64,000 nucleotides of DNA from Cryptomeria japonica (Eukaryota; Streptophyta; Pinopsida; Cupressales; Cupressaceae): assembly GCF_030272615.1 (NCBI RefSeq), contig NW_026728903.1:329501-393500 (forward strand), read 5' to 3'. Below the pieces are notes generated by a model, which searched no databases, was not told the origin of the DNA, and saw only the letters and a program-made list of their open reading frames with translations. The translations under genes and the position numbers were made by a program. How positions within the stretch are numbered: the stretch's first letter is position 1; every line of letters begins with the position of its first letter. Of this stretch, positions 33,932 through 46,035 are shown piece after piece.

Positions 33932-35141
33932 TGTTAGGATAACCAGTGCAAAACTGAGAGGGGGGGTGAATCAGTTGTCAATAGATTATAAAACTTTAAG
34001 CACACAAATGCATAAACCAAACACCCGAATAGAAGATATAACAATTAAGCACAAACATAAATCACATAACAATTACCAACCATCCATAATACATAACACT
34101 ATGATTTGTACATGGAAAACCCGATAAAGGGAAAAACCATGGCAGGAAGCCTACCCATAGTTAGATAATAATTTTGCAGCAAGTATGTGATTACAATAAG
34201 AGGGGCCTGCACATGTAGGAAAGTCAACAACCTAGAACACATTGCTCATCACTAAAGGAGCCTCACTAAATAAAAAATAAATCTAGACTACAATCTAGAA
34301 AGATGAATGAACTACAAGAATATCATCTCCTATGCCTGAGTACAATTCCAGTTAAGCTCAATACCGAAGGTGTTGAACCTCTTTTACAAACCCAACTCGA
34401 TCACCTATGATTGACCAAAACCTTAGCATATGATTACAACTTTATTCGCACATAGATAAAATTGTAATCTTAATCCCATACCACATCACAATCTACAAAG
34501 AGATCTTACATCATATTTTTACCAACCCAAGACCTAACAATTAGGTCGGCCACCTAAAGATAATACAACAAATACGTTACATAATCTCGCAAACCAATGA
34601 TAAACCAAGTCATCCTAAGACTGAAACAACATAAACTAAACAATAAATCCAACCGGTGATGCATCAAGAGCATCAACCAACATGTTACATAAACTAGTCC
34701 ATAACCTAACAGAATAATACCGGACCCAAAATAGGTCGCCATAAGATAAATGAAACACCATGAACAACTCAAACACAAACATGATAACCATCAGCATCTT
34801 GATAACCTTCTAGAAGCTACACCAACAACTCGAATTCACTAAAATATTTTCATCAAAGCATTGTTGGTAAAACACTTACCAGTAACCAAAAGGGTTATTA
34901 GAACATATGATAGCATCTGAATCACCAAATCCTGAACCAACTGAATGTGATACACATAAGGAACACATGAATAACCAATCCAACCCAATTCCAACAGCTA
35001 GACCAAACCAAAGACAAATCTCTAGATCAGCATGATAATCCAACCACTCTACTAGAAGTCAGTAGATAGCAAAATAGCTATTGTTGACATCAATGAAACA
35101 CATCAATGCAACACATAATAAATTCCTCCAAATTGCCAACA
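33932..35141 (-). repeat. 3' LTR of copia B
   Basis: 1,210 bp, beginning TGTTAGGATAACCAGTGC and ending CCAAATTGCCAACA. It matches 39274-40491 over its length. The family is related to copia A: both open with TGTTAGGA and share the GAGAGGGGGGGTGAAT motif. Confidence 0.94.
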
Positions 35142-35508
35142 ATCTCCCCCTTTGGCATTGATGCCAACATTAGAAGTGAAAAACATCCAAGTGCCAAGAA
35201 ATGCCAAACAAGTCTCCCCCAATGGAAGACATCGAACAATATCTTTAAAATGATATGATAATGAAGTTCTGAATCAACAGACCAAACTCCCCCTATGAAT
35301 GATATCCCTATTAAGCTCTATTTTCACATAAATATATATCCCCCTTTGACATCAATGCCAAAAATCTGACATAAAACATCAAAGGAAAATCATAAAACCT
35401 CTGAACCACATAGTTGACTACTCCCCCTAAGTAGTAGCAACAACACATCAATCCAAAATGAATGATGGCACTAATAATGCATATCGGACTGATGCCAGTT
35501 AGCATCAC
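35142..35508 (-). other. Polypurine tract and 3' UTR of copia B
   Basis: ATCTCCCCCTTTGGCATTGATG directly after the LTR is the complement of the polypurine primer. A second similar stretch (TATCCCCCTTTGACATCAATG) lies near 35337. No ORF. Confidence 0.85.
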
Positions 35509-36714
35509 TCAAGTCTCTACTAAAGGGGTAGAAACTGCCAATCTGTCTCTGAAATACTCAAATGATTCCTTAGGAAAAGGTTTAGTGAAGATATCTGCAA
35601 TCTATTCTTTAGTGTTCATATAAACCACTCTGACTTTATTTGCTTCCACCTTCTCCTTCAAAAAATTATACTTGATAGAAATGTTCTTAGTCTTAGAATG
35701 AAATACCAGATTCTTTGATATGTTAATAGCAGTAGAGTTATCACGGTGAATAACTATCAGTTCATTATAATCTACCCTTAAGTCCTTCAACATTTTCTTC
35801 ATCAATAGAAATTGTGTATATTTAGTAGTAGCAACAACATACTTAGGTTTAGCACTAGATAAAGAAGTACATGATTGTTTCTTGATGATCCATGAAACAA
35901 ATTTCTTTCCAAGAAAGAAAGCTCCACCAGATGTGCTCTTCTGGTCATCAACATCTCCAGCCCAGTCAACATTTGTATATGCACATAGTGTAAAGTCATC
36001 ATTTTTAGGATACCACAAGCCATACTCAGTTGTTCCTTGCAAATACTTGAAAATCCTTTTCACCACACTCTCATGATTCTCTCTAGGATCACTTTGATAT
36101 CTTGATACAATAGAAACTACATTCATTATATCCAGTCTAGTCTAAGTTAGATATAACAAACCTCCAATCATATATTTATACCTTGTAGGATTTATCGGAG
36201 CTGATGCATCATTCTTTGTCAATTTCTCACTTGTAACCATAGGGGTACCAACCAATTTGGAATTTTCCATACCAAATTTCTTCCACAACTCTCTAGCATA
36301 CTTAGTTTTGTAGATGAAAATACCTTTATCATTCTAAGTAATCTACAAACCTAAGAAATATTCCTCACAACTTGTCCATCCCCATTCATTTTATTCCTAA
36401 AAATCCATTTAGCTCCAATAACATTCTTATTTTTTAGGTCGGGGAACTAAAGTCCATGTGTTGTTCTTTTCAATCTGATCTAATTCCTCTTCCATAGCTA
36501 TCATCCAACATTTATCTTTACAAGCTTCAATAACTGATGCCGGTTCAAATTGAGAAATTAAACATGCCTCATCAGTTTCAAACCTTCTTCTTGTTATTAC
36601 TCCTTTGTTCTTGTCTCCAATGATCTGATCTTCTAAATGATTTAACCTTTCATACCTAGGAGTCTTCTAGTTTTCTATTTCTCTTCTCTGATCTTCAGTT
36701 ATTGTTGAATTTTC
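35509..36714 (-). pseudogene. RT remnant and RNase H of copia B
   Basis: From the 5' side only the first RT motif survives (VPRP..., then MDF...NKMNGDGQVVRN). At about 36370 this jumps directly to CEEYFLGL, a motif that lies after the catalytic YVDD in intact copia. I infer a deletion of several hundred bases that removed the catalytic core. The junction shows overlapping text (GTGAGGAATA) compatible with microhomology. RNase H is then well preserved from 36126 to 35602 (CAYTNVDWAGDVDDQKSTSG, LSSAKPKYVVATT, HSKTKNISIKYNFLKEKVEA). The frame ends at TGA 35509-35511 after a single stop near 35602. Confidence 0.9.
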
Positions 36715-38414
36715 TTATACTGTCAGGGTAACTGGTTCAACTTTTTGTTCTGATACAGGTGCTACTAGTTTAGTTATGATCATCCCCACTTTCGGTTCTC
36801 TGTCATAAGTTTTGGTTTGACCTTTGTACAACTCATCCACCTTGACATTAGCACTTTCCATAATTCTTTGCAATCTTTTTTTATAACATCTATATGCTTT
36901 TCTTTCATTGGAATAACCAAGAAATATTCCTTGATCACATCTATGATCAAACTTTTTGATGAAATCATCTCTTTTGATATAGCATTTACTACAAAAGATT
37001 TTGAAATACTTAACTATAGGTATATGACCAAACCATAACTCATAAGGTGTCTTACCTGTGTCTCCTTTTATATGAACTCTTTTGAATGTGTATACCACTG
37101 TGGTCACAACTTCTCTCCAATAGATATGAGGCAAATTAGCTTCCATCATCATAGTTCTCCTCGCATCCAAGATAGTTGTGTTTTTTCTTTCCACAACACC
37201 ATTATGTTGAGTTGTTTGGGGTGCAGACAACTATCTCCTTATCCCATGCTTCTCACAATAACTATTAAAATCACCGTATGTGAATTCACCACCCTAATTT
37301 GACCTTAAGCATTTAATCTTCAACCCTATCTCTGTCTCAATTTTCATTTTAACGAACTTAAAATTTTCAAAAGCTTCATATTTCTCCCTTAGAAAAGTAA
37401 CCCACATCATTCTAGAATAATCATCAATTATTAGCATGAAATATCTATCACCCTGAAAACTCTTTATTCTAGAAAGACCACACAAATCAATATGAATAAG
37501 ATCAAGAACATCATTAGATTTATCTTGTATACTCTTAAAAGAAATTCTAACTTTCCTTCCTATTTGACATTCCTTACATACTAGATTATAGGGCTTCATA
37601 ATCTTAGGTATATCTCTAATAGCCTTAGTTGAACTGATCTTTACAATGCAATCAAAATTCGCATGACACAACCTCTTATGCCATAGATAAACCTCATCAA
37701 CTTGTACAATCAAATATGTCTTCTCATCAAAGTTCAAATGAAAGATGTTACCTTTAGTCTATGTACCAGTTGCAATCTCCAACCAGATTTGTTAATGATT
37801 TTGCATTTTCCATCCTTGAACTATAATTGAAATCCCTTATCCACCAACTATACTACACTCAAAATATTATGCCTTAAATTTTCAACATAATAAACATTAT
37901 CAGTGTTATGCTTACCATCCAATGATATAGTTCCTCTTCCTCTGATCATACATTCTTTGTCATCTCCATATCTAACCAAACCACCATCAAATTCTTGCAA
38001 TGATAGAAACTTTATTTTATCTCCAATCATATTATGTGAACATCCACTATCTATAACCCATTCATCCTTGTCTTCAATTTTAGAAGCAAGGGCCTTTTCC
38101 TCATTTTGAACAACAAGTGCTAGAGCATCTTCCTTGATAGCCAAAAATACCCATTTCTTTCCACTATTGAATCCACTAGCTGAATCTTGTGTCCGCTCAT
38201 CATCAGAATCAGTCACACCTTCCTCATCCGCATAGTATCATGGTTTGTCTTTGTTTCTCTTGTACTTATGCTTGTTCTGATAATCATGGTTAGGCCTAAA
38301 AGATCTTCTAGATTTCTCTTCAAATCTTTAATTCCTTTTAGGACATCTAGATGCATAATGACCTATCTTATTACATGAAAAACATTTAGAAGGTGATTTT
38401 CCTTCATACTTACT
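36715..38414 (-). pseudogene. Zinc knuckle, protease and integrase of copia B
   Basis: The zinc knuckle CFSCNKIGHYASRC is at about 38345-38390. The protease site DEWVIDSGCSHNMIGD is intact in an open frame (38216-37848). A frameshift lies between about 37848 and 37737. The pre-integrase zinc domain (LWHKRLCHANFDC ... CKECQIGRKV) and the core IDDYSRMMW follow. The third catalytic residue is still Glu (NGVVERKN, near 37190). Two stops fall near 37294 and 37233. The 171-residue frame 37230-36715 carries the integrase end (GKTPYELWFGHIPIVKYFKI, GIFLGYSNERKAYRCYKK). Confidence 0.9.
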
Positions 38415-39235
38415 TCATGCGGGACCTGTAGGTACTCTTCTAGCAAATAGGGATTCAAGTTGTTGAAACTCATCATCTTCTTTCTTCATTTCCTCAACTT
38501 CCTTTGCATATAAATATTTCCAATCACTCTTTCTGATTGATGATGCAAATGTGTGAAAAGCAGATTCAGTCTTTGCAGCTCCTTGAGGACCAAATTCTTT
38601 AAGCTCAAAAGCAAATAATTCTCCAACCAAAGTATCCCTATTAATAGAAGTTTTAGGCATTGCTCTCAACTCATTAATTGTAGTAGCCTTCATCTTGTAA
38701 GCTGGTGGTAAATCTCTTAGTACTTTAGAAACAATATCATATTCACTTAGAGATCCATCATAGAACTGAATTCCCATAACAATTTCATTAACTCTTTCCA
38801 TAAAAGCCGTAATCCTTTCATCTTCTTCCATCTTCAGATTCTCATACCTCACATGGTAACCATCAAGTTTAGCAATTTTAACAATAGGGTCACCTTCATT
38901 CAGAGACTCCAACTTATCCCATATAGCCTTCACAAATGATTGGTTAGTTAATACCATAATTTGTTGATCAGAAAGTGCACTTAAGAGTGCTTCTCTAGCT
39001 CTACAACCAATCTCAATGTCCTTATCCAAGGTTGCCGGAGGAGGATTGCTAGATGCTAGATTATGAGGAGTATAGCCTTTCTCTGTGACCTCCCAAATCT
39101 CTTTCCCAATACATCTCAATGGGTTTCCATCCTAATCTTCCATACCCTGTAATTTGTCGAATCAAGCTTAGGGGTTTCTCTCAAGAAAATAGATGCAGTT
39201 GAACTATTAGTTTCCATAGGATCTTCCTCAAGCAT
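38415..39235 (-). pseudogene. Gag of copia B
   Basis: Start is ATG at 39233-39235 (MLEEDPMETNSSTASIF). A one-base loss near 39119 shifts the frame, and the rest is open to 38415 (234 residues). It carries UBN2-type gag motifs (ALSDQQIMVLTNQSFVKAIW, MEEDERITAFMERVNEIV, NELRAMPKTSINRDTLVGEL). It ends with a stop just before the zinc knuckle. It is clearly related to copia A's gag, so A and B are the same broad copia lineage. Confidence 0.92.
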
Positions 39236-39255
39236 TTAAGATTTTGCAGAGATGA

Positions 39256-39271
39256 CCAAGATCTGATACCA
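39256..39271 (-). other. Primer binding site of copia B
   Basis: The minus strand reads TGGTATCAGATCTTGG. The first ten bases match initiator Met tRNA; the GAGC of A and F is GATC here. Confidence 0.8.
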
Positions 39272-39273
39272 AT

Positions 39274-40491
39274 TGTTAGGATAATCAGTGGAAAATAGAG
39301 AGGGAGGGGTGAATTAGTTGTCAACAGATTATAAAACTTTAAGCACAAAAATGCATAAACCAAATACTAAAATAGCAGATATAACAATTAAGCACAAATA
39401 TAAATCAGAGAACAATTACCAACCATCCATAATAGATAACACCATGATTTGTACTTGGAAAACCCATTAAAGGGAAAAACCAAGGTGGGAAGCCTACCCA
39501 CAGTCAGATAATACTTCTAGAGTAAGTATAAGATTACAATAAGAGGGGCTTGCACATGTAGAAAGACCAATGACCTAGAGCGCACTGCTCATCATAAAAA
39601 GAGCCTCATCAACTACAAAATAAATCTAGACTACAATATGGAAAGATGAATGAACTGTAAGAATAGCATCTCCTATGCATGAGTATAGTTCCAGTTAAGC
39701 TCAATACTGGAGGTCTTAAACCTCTTTTACAAACCCAATTCAATCACTTATGATCGACCAAAACCTATGTATATGATTACAACTTTATTTGCACACAAAT
39801 AATCTCATAACCTTAATCCCATACCACATCACAATCTACAAAGAGATCTTACATCATATTTAGACCAACCCATGACCTAAAAAATTAGGCCGGCCACCTA
39901 AAGATAATACAAAAAATCCATTACATAATCTCGCAAACCAATGATAAACCAAGTTTTCCTAAGACCGAAACAACATAAACCAAACAATAAATCCAACCAG
40001 TGACGCATCGGGAACATCAACCAACACATTATATAAACTGGTCCATAACCTAATAGAATAATATCAGACCCAAAATAGGTCGCTATAAGCCAAATGAAAC
40101 ATCACAAAAAATTGGAACACGAAGATGATAACCATCAGCATCTTGATAACCTTCTAGAAGTTGCACCAACACCACTTATCAGATTCACCAAAATATTTTC
40201 ATCAAAGTGTTGTCGGTAAAACCCTTACCGGTAACTAAAAGGATTACTAGAACATATGATAACATCTGGATCACCAAATCCTTAACCAATTGAATGTGAT
40301 ACACATGAGGAACACATGAATAACCAATCCAAACCAATTCCAACAGCCATACCAAAACTGGAGACAAATCTCCAGATCAACATGATAATCCAACCACTCT
40401 ATCGGAAGTCGGTAAACAACAAAATAGCTAGTGTTGATGTCAATGATAAACATCAATGCAACACATAATCAATTCCTCCAAATTTCCAACA
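39274..40491 (-). repeat. 5' LTR of copia B
   Basis: 1,218 bp, colinear with 33932-35141, with scattered point differences. Followed by AGTTT. Confidence 0.94.
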
Positions 40492-40496
40492 AGTTT

Positions 40497-41055
40497 GTTA
40501 TTGTATATTTAGATGACATTTTGATTTTCAGTAAGACAAAAAAGGAGCATTTGTTTCATTTGAGACAAGTTTTGCAGAGGTTGAGAGAAGAAAAGTTGCT
40601 GATAAATCTTAAGAAGTGTACTTTCATGAAAGATGAGTTAGTATATTTGGGATTTGTGATATATTAGGATGGCTTAAACATGGACCCTGAGAAAGTGAAA
40701 GCAATTGTTGAGTGGCCTACACTGGAAAGCATTGAAGAGGTAAGATCATTTCATGGATTGGCTAGTTTCTACTAGAAGTTCATCAGAAATTTTAGTTTAG
40801 TTTTAATCCTATGATTGAGAAAATGAGAGTAGATAGAAAGGATTTCAAGTGGACCATCTGAGCAAACAAAAGTTTTGAACTGTTGAAGCGGAAAGTGACT
40901 AAGTAGCCTGTGTTAGCTTTACTAGATTTCAATAAAGTATTTCAAGTAGATTGTGATGCAAATGGAATAGAAATAGGGACAGTCTTGAGTCAGGAAGGGA
41001 GAGCAATAACTTATTTAAGTTAGAATTGAATGATGCCTGGAGGAGATATTCAGTG
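40497..41055 (+). pseudogene. Reverse transcriptase C-terminal half and RNase H start of C
   Basis: Continues from 33931: IVYLDDILIFSKTKKEHLFH with the catalytic YLDD at 40506-40517, then LGFVIY, a stop, and DGLNMDPEKVKAIVEWPTLE and EVRSFHGLASFY. RNase H begins with a VDCDANGIEIGTVLSQEGRA-like text, with a frameshift near 41015. Element D interrupts after CAGTG (41051-41055). Confidence 0.88.
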
Positions 41056-41413
41056 TGTAGACATATAAAAATGACCATATTCCTAAATGAATATTTAATG
41101 TTCATTTAATTCTCATTCCTCTATTTTAGTTAAATCTAATTTAATTAAATCACCACATTCTTCTATTTAACTAAATAAATTATTCAATTTATTTATTTAA
41201 ATTTACTTAAGCCCTTTATATCATTTAATTGAATAAATTATTTTATTTACTTTTAATTAAATTTACATTTAATTAAATAGTTTACCCCAATTAAATAAAT
41301 CTAATTTATTTAAATCTCCAACTTGCAACCAAATTGAAATAAAGCAATTTATTTTAATTAATCCTTTATCCTCCACCCACTTGTATTTTCCTACAAATGC
41401 AAGTTGCACAACT

Positions 41414-41444
41414 ATTTTAAATAAATAAATTATTTATTTAAAAT
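41414..41444. repeat. Perfect 15-bp AT palindrome in D's LTR
   Basis: ATTTTAAATAAATAA, one central base, TTATTTATTTAAAAT. The same palindrome is present in the right LTR near 56039-56069. Confidence 0.9.
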
Positions 41445-41469
41445 CCTATTTATCCTACCCACTTGAAAC

Positions 41470-41690
41470 CTTTAATGGTTTCCTTTAAAGTCTTCAAACT
41501 TAATGGCTTCCTTCTAGAGTCTTCTTAAGCCTTTAATGGTTTCCCTTAAAGTCTTCAAACTTAATGGCTTCCTTCTAGAGTCTTCTTAAGCCTTTAATGG
41601 TTTTCCTTAAAGTCTTCAAACTTAATGGCTTCTTTCTAGAGTCTTCTTAAGCCTTTAATGGTTTCCCTCAAAGTCTTCAAGCATTTAAAG
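41470..41690 (+). repeat. 61-bp tandem repeat (about 3.6 copies) in D's 5' LTR
   Basis: Units start at 41470, 41531, 41592 and 41653 with exact 61-bp spacing. Each contains CTTTAATGGTTTCC, AAAGTCTTCAAACTTAATGG and CTTCTAGAGTCTTCTTAAG. The right LTR has the same array from 56095. Confidence 0.95.
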
Positions 41691-42442
41691 CTTTATCTTC
41701 CTTTTTCTCATGTAAATAAATTAAGATTTATTTGAATCCAAAATTCACATTCACATTTAAATAAATTAATATTTATTTAAATATTTATCCAAATGCAAAT
41801 TACACCATTTAATTGAAATAAATGATTTTATTTTAATTGAAAATCCCAAAATTCCTCCCACTTGCATTCTCCTACAAAATCCACTTGCATGCCTAAATCC
41901 CTTCTAGATTCTTCTAATTCCTTCTAATTAGCCTAATCCTATCCTAATCATTGTCACATTCTTAAATTAAAGGAAGTCACTTCTCAAAAACCTCCAAAGT
42001 CTTCAATAACCATTAAAGGCTTTATGTCTTCAAATGGTTAACCTCTAAAGTCTTCCAAACCATTGAAGGCTCTTACATTACCTTTTATGGTTAACTCACC
42101 TTTTACCTTTGGTAAGAGACTTTCCTCTAACTTAACCATCATTTTGACTCATGGGTCTCTTCAAATCATTTATTTCTTTGACTAAGGTAGCCATTTAACC
42201 CTTGTAAATTCATTTATCCCTTGGATAAAAGGAATATCCATTAACCTAACCCTAACCCAACCCCCTAGGGTAACCATCATGTCCCCTCAAGCATTTAATG
42301 CTTCCTACCTCTCCTCTCAGCCAATCTTATGTTGGCAATTGTCACCATTTCATTGGTGAAAATTGCAAACATGGATTGATAACTTTCAATCCTAACCCTT
42401 GATAACTCCTCCAATCTTGACCCTCCATTGCCCTATTTTGAC

Positions 42443-42450
42443 TATAAATA
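42443..42450 (+). promoter_or_regulatory. TATA box of D's 5' LTR
   Basis: GACTATAAATAGAGC is a canonical plant TATA element, conserved at 57067-57074 in the other LTR. Transcription would be expected to start about 30 bp downstream, in the CAAAGATCATCC text. Confidence 0.7.
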
Positions 42451-43069
42451 GAGCTCTCCTTCCTCCATTTCAAAGATCATCCAAGCTTTTAGTATTTCAT
42501 TTATGCTCATTTTTATCAATACATCTAGTCTCTCTTTGCAATAGGAATTAATCTAATATAGCATTTTACAATATTTCCTTTATCATTAGCTTAATTAATT
42601 AACTAGTATATCATGTTAGGATAGTATCTATACTAACCTTGTCATGTTATAATCTAGTTTAGCTCATTTTTTGTAGAATCATGCATAAATAGGATGTACC
42701 ATATTAAAATCAATCTAAAGCATCCCTCGTTCTTGCATTAGTCATCCCTAAGTCACTTTGCTCAGTGATTTGAGAGCAAAGGCATTGTCTTGAGGGACCT
42801 TGTGAGATAGAGAACCATGGAACCTACCTTGGGAAGTTGAGTCATTCTTCATGACTCCATAACTTGCCCCAAGAAGTCTTGTGGGTGTGTGGACAAGCCT
42901 CTTTGAACTTCAATTTTCACATTTTAAGATTCATCAACCCACTTTCCCCGCATACATTTATGACACCCACCATGGGGCCCTACCCCACTAATCAAATCAT
43001 TTTTTAAATATAACTACTTTTGCAGGTACACGGGAAACAGGAATCGGCGCGTGGGGAACATCCGTTAGT

Positions 43070-43310
43070 GCATCTGGTCAACATTATCGTGCATTCAGCT
43101 CATTGTTTAGCACGTGGGACTCATTCCTTAGTGCGTACAGACTATCACTTAGCGCATTAACTTTATTAACATTTTATTGTAGGTCTCGGCGTGGGAAACA
43201 ACAGAGCAACGCATTCAAAAAATAGTTTAGCACATCGGGTCTGTCTGATAGCGCATCCCGGTTGTTTTCTATTGCGTACAGTCCTTTTTTTAGCACATCA
43301 CAGACATAAG
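43070..43310 (+). repeat. TAGCGCAT octamer cluster 1 in D's leader
   Basis: Variants TTAGTGCAT, TTAGCACGT, TTAGTGCGT, TTAGCGCATTA, TTAGCACAT, ATAGCGCAT and TTAGCACATCAC recur every 20-30 bases, separated by unrelated text. Confidence 0.75.
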
Positions 43311-44819
43311 GCACAAATTAAAATTGTAACCGAGTTTAAAGTTAGACTTGTTGAAGTCCACAAAAACCTGTATTTTTCTAATTACTATGGTGGGTATTTT
43401 TACAAGATTTCTAACATCTTATTGCAGGGAGGAGCTTAGTGTTATTTCTAGAACTCTAAATAGTTTAAATTTTTACTAACTTGTTTAAGTTAGTTAGAAT
43501 TTAAAGTCTTTTTAGTTCTTGTTAGATAAAATTGAACTCACCTTATTTGGGCTATAAAAAGAACCACAAAAACAATCTTTTTTTGCTTTTCTAGGAGAGA
43601 AATTTTCAATTGGGCTCTAAAAAGAACAAAACAATTTTTCCATTTTGCAAAGAAAAGGTGTTTAAAATGAACTTCACCATCCTTTGGTGCATAAAAGGAT
43701 CAATTTTAAATTTTTGTGAGGAAAAAGAACCACACTTTAATTTTTTTTCACAATTAAAGAGGGAAGATCTTCCCCTTTTGATCGATTTCTTTTGTTGACC
43801 AAACATCGAAGTTTTGCTTTGTTGACCAGGTTCTTTTCCTAGATTAGAAAATCATTGCTTTGAAGGGATAAAATAACACCATGTTTTTGTGGAGCAACAT
43901 CTCCATATAGATTTTAACAAATCATTGCAATAAAGAGTTAAAAAGAACACTTGTTTGCTTTGCTATGAAAGTGGAAGGAATATGCTCTCCCCTTAACTGG
44001 GTGATCAAAAATCTAGACAACTCTTACACTTTCAGTATTTATTGCATTAAATCCTTTAGCAGGCCTACCTTCCTGAGAGGTTGAAAAACTCTTAAAGCCA
44101 TTCTTTGGCTAGTGTGAAGGGAATGACCTAAGTGGGGAATGACTTTATCGCCAAGAGTTCCAACCCACTATAATCAAAAGTGGAGGTTGATGAAAGTCCC
44201 TTCAATGGTTTTTCTTAGTGATTAGCCTTCCCCCAGTATCCTTGAGATACATAAATCCTTTTTTCTAAAAGTTGGGAAGCCTCTCGAGGGAGTTTATCAC
44301 TGAAGACCAAACAGGAAGCTTGATTACAAACCTTAGAAATAGAAACTTTGAGCCGAGTCAGTAACCAAACATTTGTAATATCATAGTGCAAGGGTGGGGA
44401 AGAATCTGCCCCCAAGATCACTCACCATATATCTCCCAAGATAATTACTCAATTGTGAAGCAATTCACTTTGGGTTAATTTCTGGCAAAAGGCAAAAAAA
44501 TGGGCACCCCTTAGGGGGTGACATGGCTGGTTTAGCTAACGAAGTATCGAGACTAGTGGGCTATGGTATCACTTATGACCTTTGAATAAAGAGTCTTTTT
44601 GAAGTGTATTCTTTGTATCCAAACCTGTTGAAACATTGGGGATTTGAACACATCCTCATAGAACATACACTCATTATTTAGATTAAAGAAAAAATGGTTA
44701 CTTCTTTGGTGTTGTTTCTTCATTTGTTACTTCATAAAATCATCTATCATCACTGAAAAACTCAAAACAAAGTTCCAAAATTTGTAGAAGGCAACCAAGT
44801 CAAAATATCAGGACAGTTT

Positions 44820-45190
44820 AGTGCGTAAGAACAACTTCTTAGCATGTAGAAACCATCTTTTATCACATTCAACCTTCACATTAGCGCATTAAGTATTAAC
44901 AGTAGTGCTTTGAAGAAATCCAAAACTAGCAATTTTAAGTAACACATTTTGAAAATAGTTTGGCGCATTGAATCAATAGCTTAGCACATGGAGGTTAAAC
45001 CTTAGAGGGTAGGATTGAATAGTTAGCACTTTGGTGGCTCATATTAGTGCATAACATTTTGAACCAAGGCAAAATCAAAACAAACTAGATAGCATGTCAC
45101 AGGGGGGAGCTTAGCACATGGAGTCTTTTCTCTAGCACGTTGAGGACTTTCTATAGCGCATTTCATCTCTATCTTAGCGCGTAGCCAAAA
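44820..45190 (+). repeat. TAGCGCAT octamer cluster 2 in D's leader
   Basis: A second run of the same degenerate element (TTAGTGCGT, TTAGCATGT, TTAGCGCATTAAG, TTTGGCGCATTG, TTAGCACATGGAG twice, TAGCACGTTGAGG, ATAGCGCATTTC, TTAGCGCGTAG) at similar spacing. Confidence 0.75.
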
Positions 45191-46035
45191 CCAAGAAAAC
45201 AGGGGGCAAAACATAGGCTATTTTTGAGAAATCTGAGAACAATTTAGGGAGATTTCCTTCCTCATCCTAAAATTCATCAAACAAAAAACCAAAACAGAGT
45301 ATCCAACGCTATTCTCAAAGCAAGTTTTTCGTCAAACAAAGTTGTCCAAAATATGAAAACTAGTCGCAAGATAAAAACGTCTCTCCTATCAAAATCAAGA
45401 AACCTCATCATAGGTATCAAATAGGTCCTTCAGTCATACAAATTTCTATCCCATAACACACTTGTTTTAAAAACTCCAGGTTGTCAAATTGAGTTTCCAT
45501 ATCGAGAAAGCTTGTATTTCATATCGTTTCACACACTTTGTCATGAGGGGGCATCTAAACCTTCACTTGATAAAGTAAAACTTAAGTTTCCAAAAACAAG
45601 ATAAACTAAATCCAAAACAAATCAAAGGAAACAATTGATCACTTGTGCATGATTAATCCTCATATTTTGAGAAGAAACAGTATTTATCATAACACTAAGT
45701 TGAGGAAACAACAACCTAGTTCTTTGAAACTTGCCAAAAGGAATAAATTTTTATACATCAATCGCCAACTCTTTAAATCTCATCGAATATTCCTTCATCA
45801 TATCCACTTGTATCTTCAAAACAAAACCAATGAATTTGACAAGTAACAATTAAGGAGTAGAGCATTCTGTCAAAAGTCAGCATTCAACCAACAAATAAAT
45901 TGTGGAGGAAAGATTAATCCAACATTCTTTCTCAAAGAGTGCATCACTTATAACATACCAAGGTTGCCACCACCAACCCCTGAATATTTCTAAATGCCCA
46001 CTATCACTCACTCTCAATGAAACAAACAAAGTGAA

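Larger units (their letters stand above)
33932..40491 (-). mobile_element. Ty1/copia retrotransposon B, with internal RT deletion
   Basis: 6,560 bp. LTRs are 33932-35141 and 39274-40491 (TGTTAGGATAA...CCAACA). The AGTTT target duplication is perfect. The primer region TGGTATCAGATCTTGG is on the minus strand (39256-39271), one base pattern away from the usual initiator Met site. The polypurine tract is at 35142-35155. The coding order is gag, protease, integrase, RT, RNase H. The catalytic core of RT is missing, so the copy could only have moved with help, or the deletion came after insertion. Confidence 0.95.
41056..42956 (+). repeat. 5' LTR of element D
   Basis: 1,901 bp, TGTAGACATATAAAAATG...CATACA. 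It contains a 15-bp perfect palindrome, four 61-bp tandem units and a TATA box. It aligns throughout with 55662-57578. Confidence 0.95.
42957..46035 (+). other. 3-kb leader (5' UTR) of element D
   Basis: No recognisable coding domain; short open frames at 43191-43439 and 45643-45846 look accidental. Immediately after the LTR comes TTTATGACACCCACCATGGG, but I cannot name the primer tRNA. Two clusters of TAGCGCAT-type octamers (43070-43310 and 44820-45190) are the main structure. Confidence 0.75.

Noticed and set aside
42240-42270. Telomere-like CCTAACCCTAACCC
   Set aside because: Only about two repeats, inside D's LTR, and repeated in the other LTR near 56870. Not a telomere or interstitial array.
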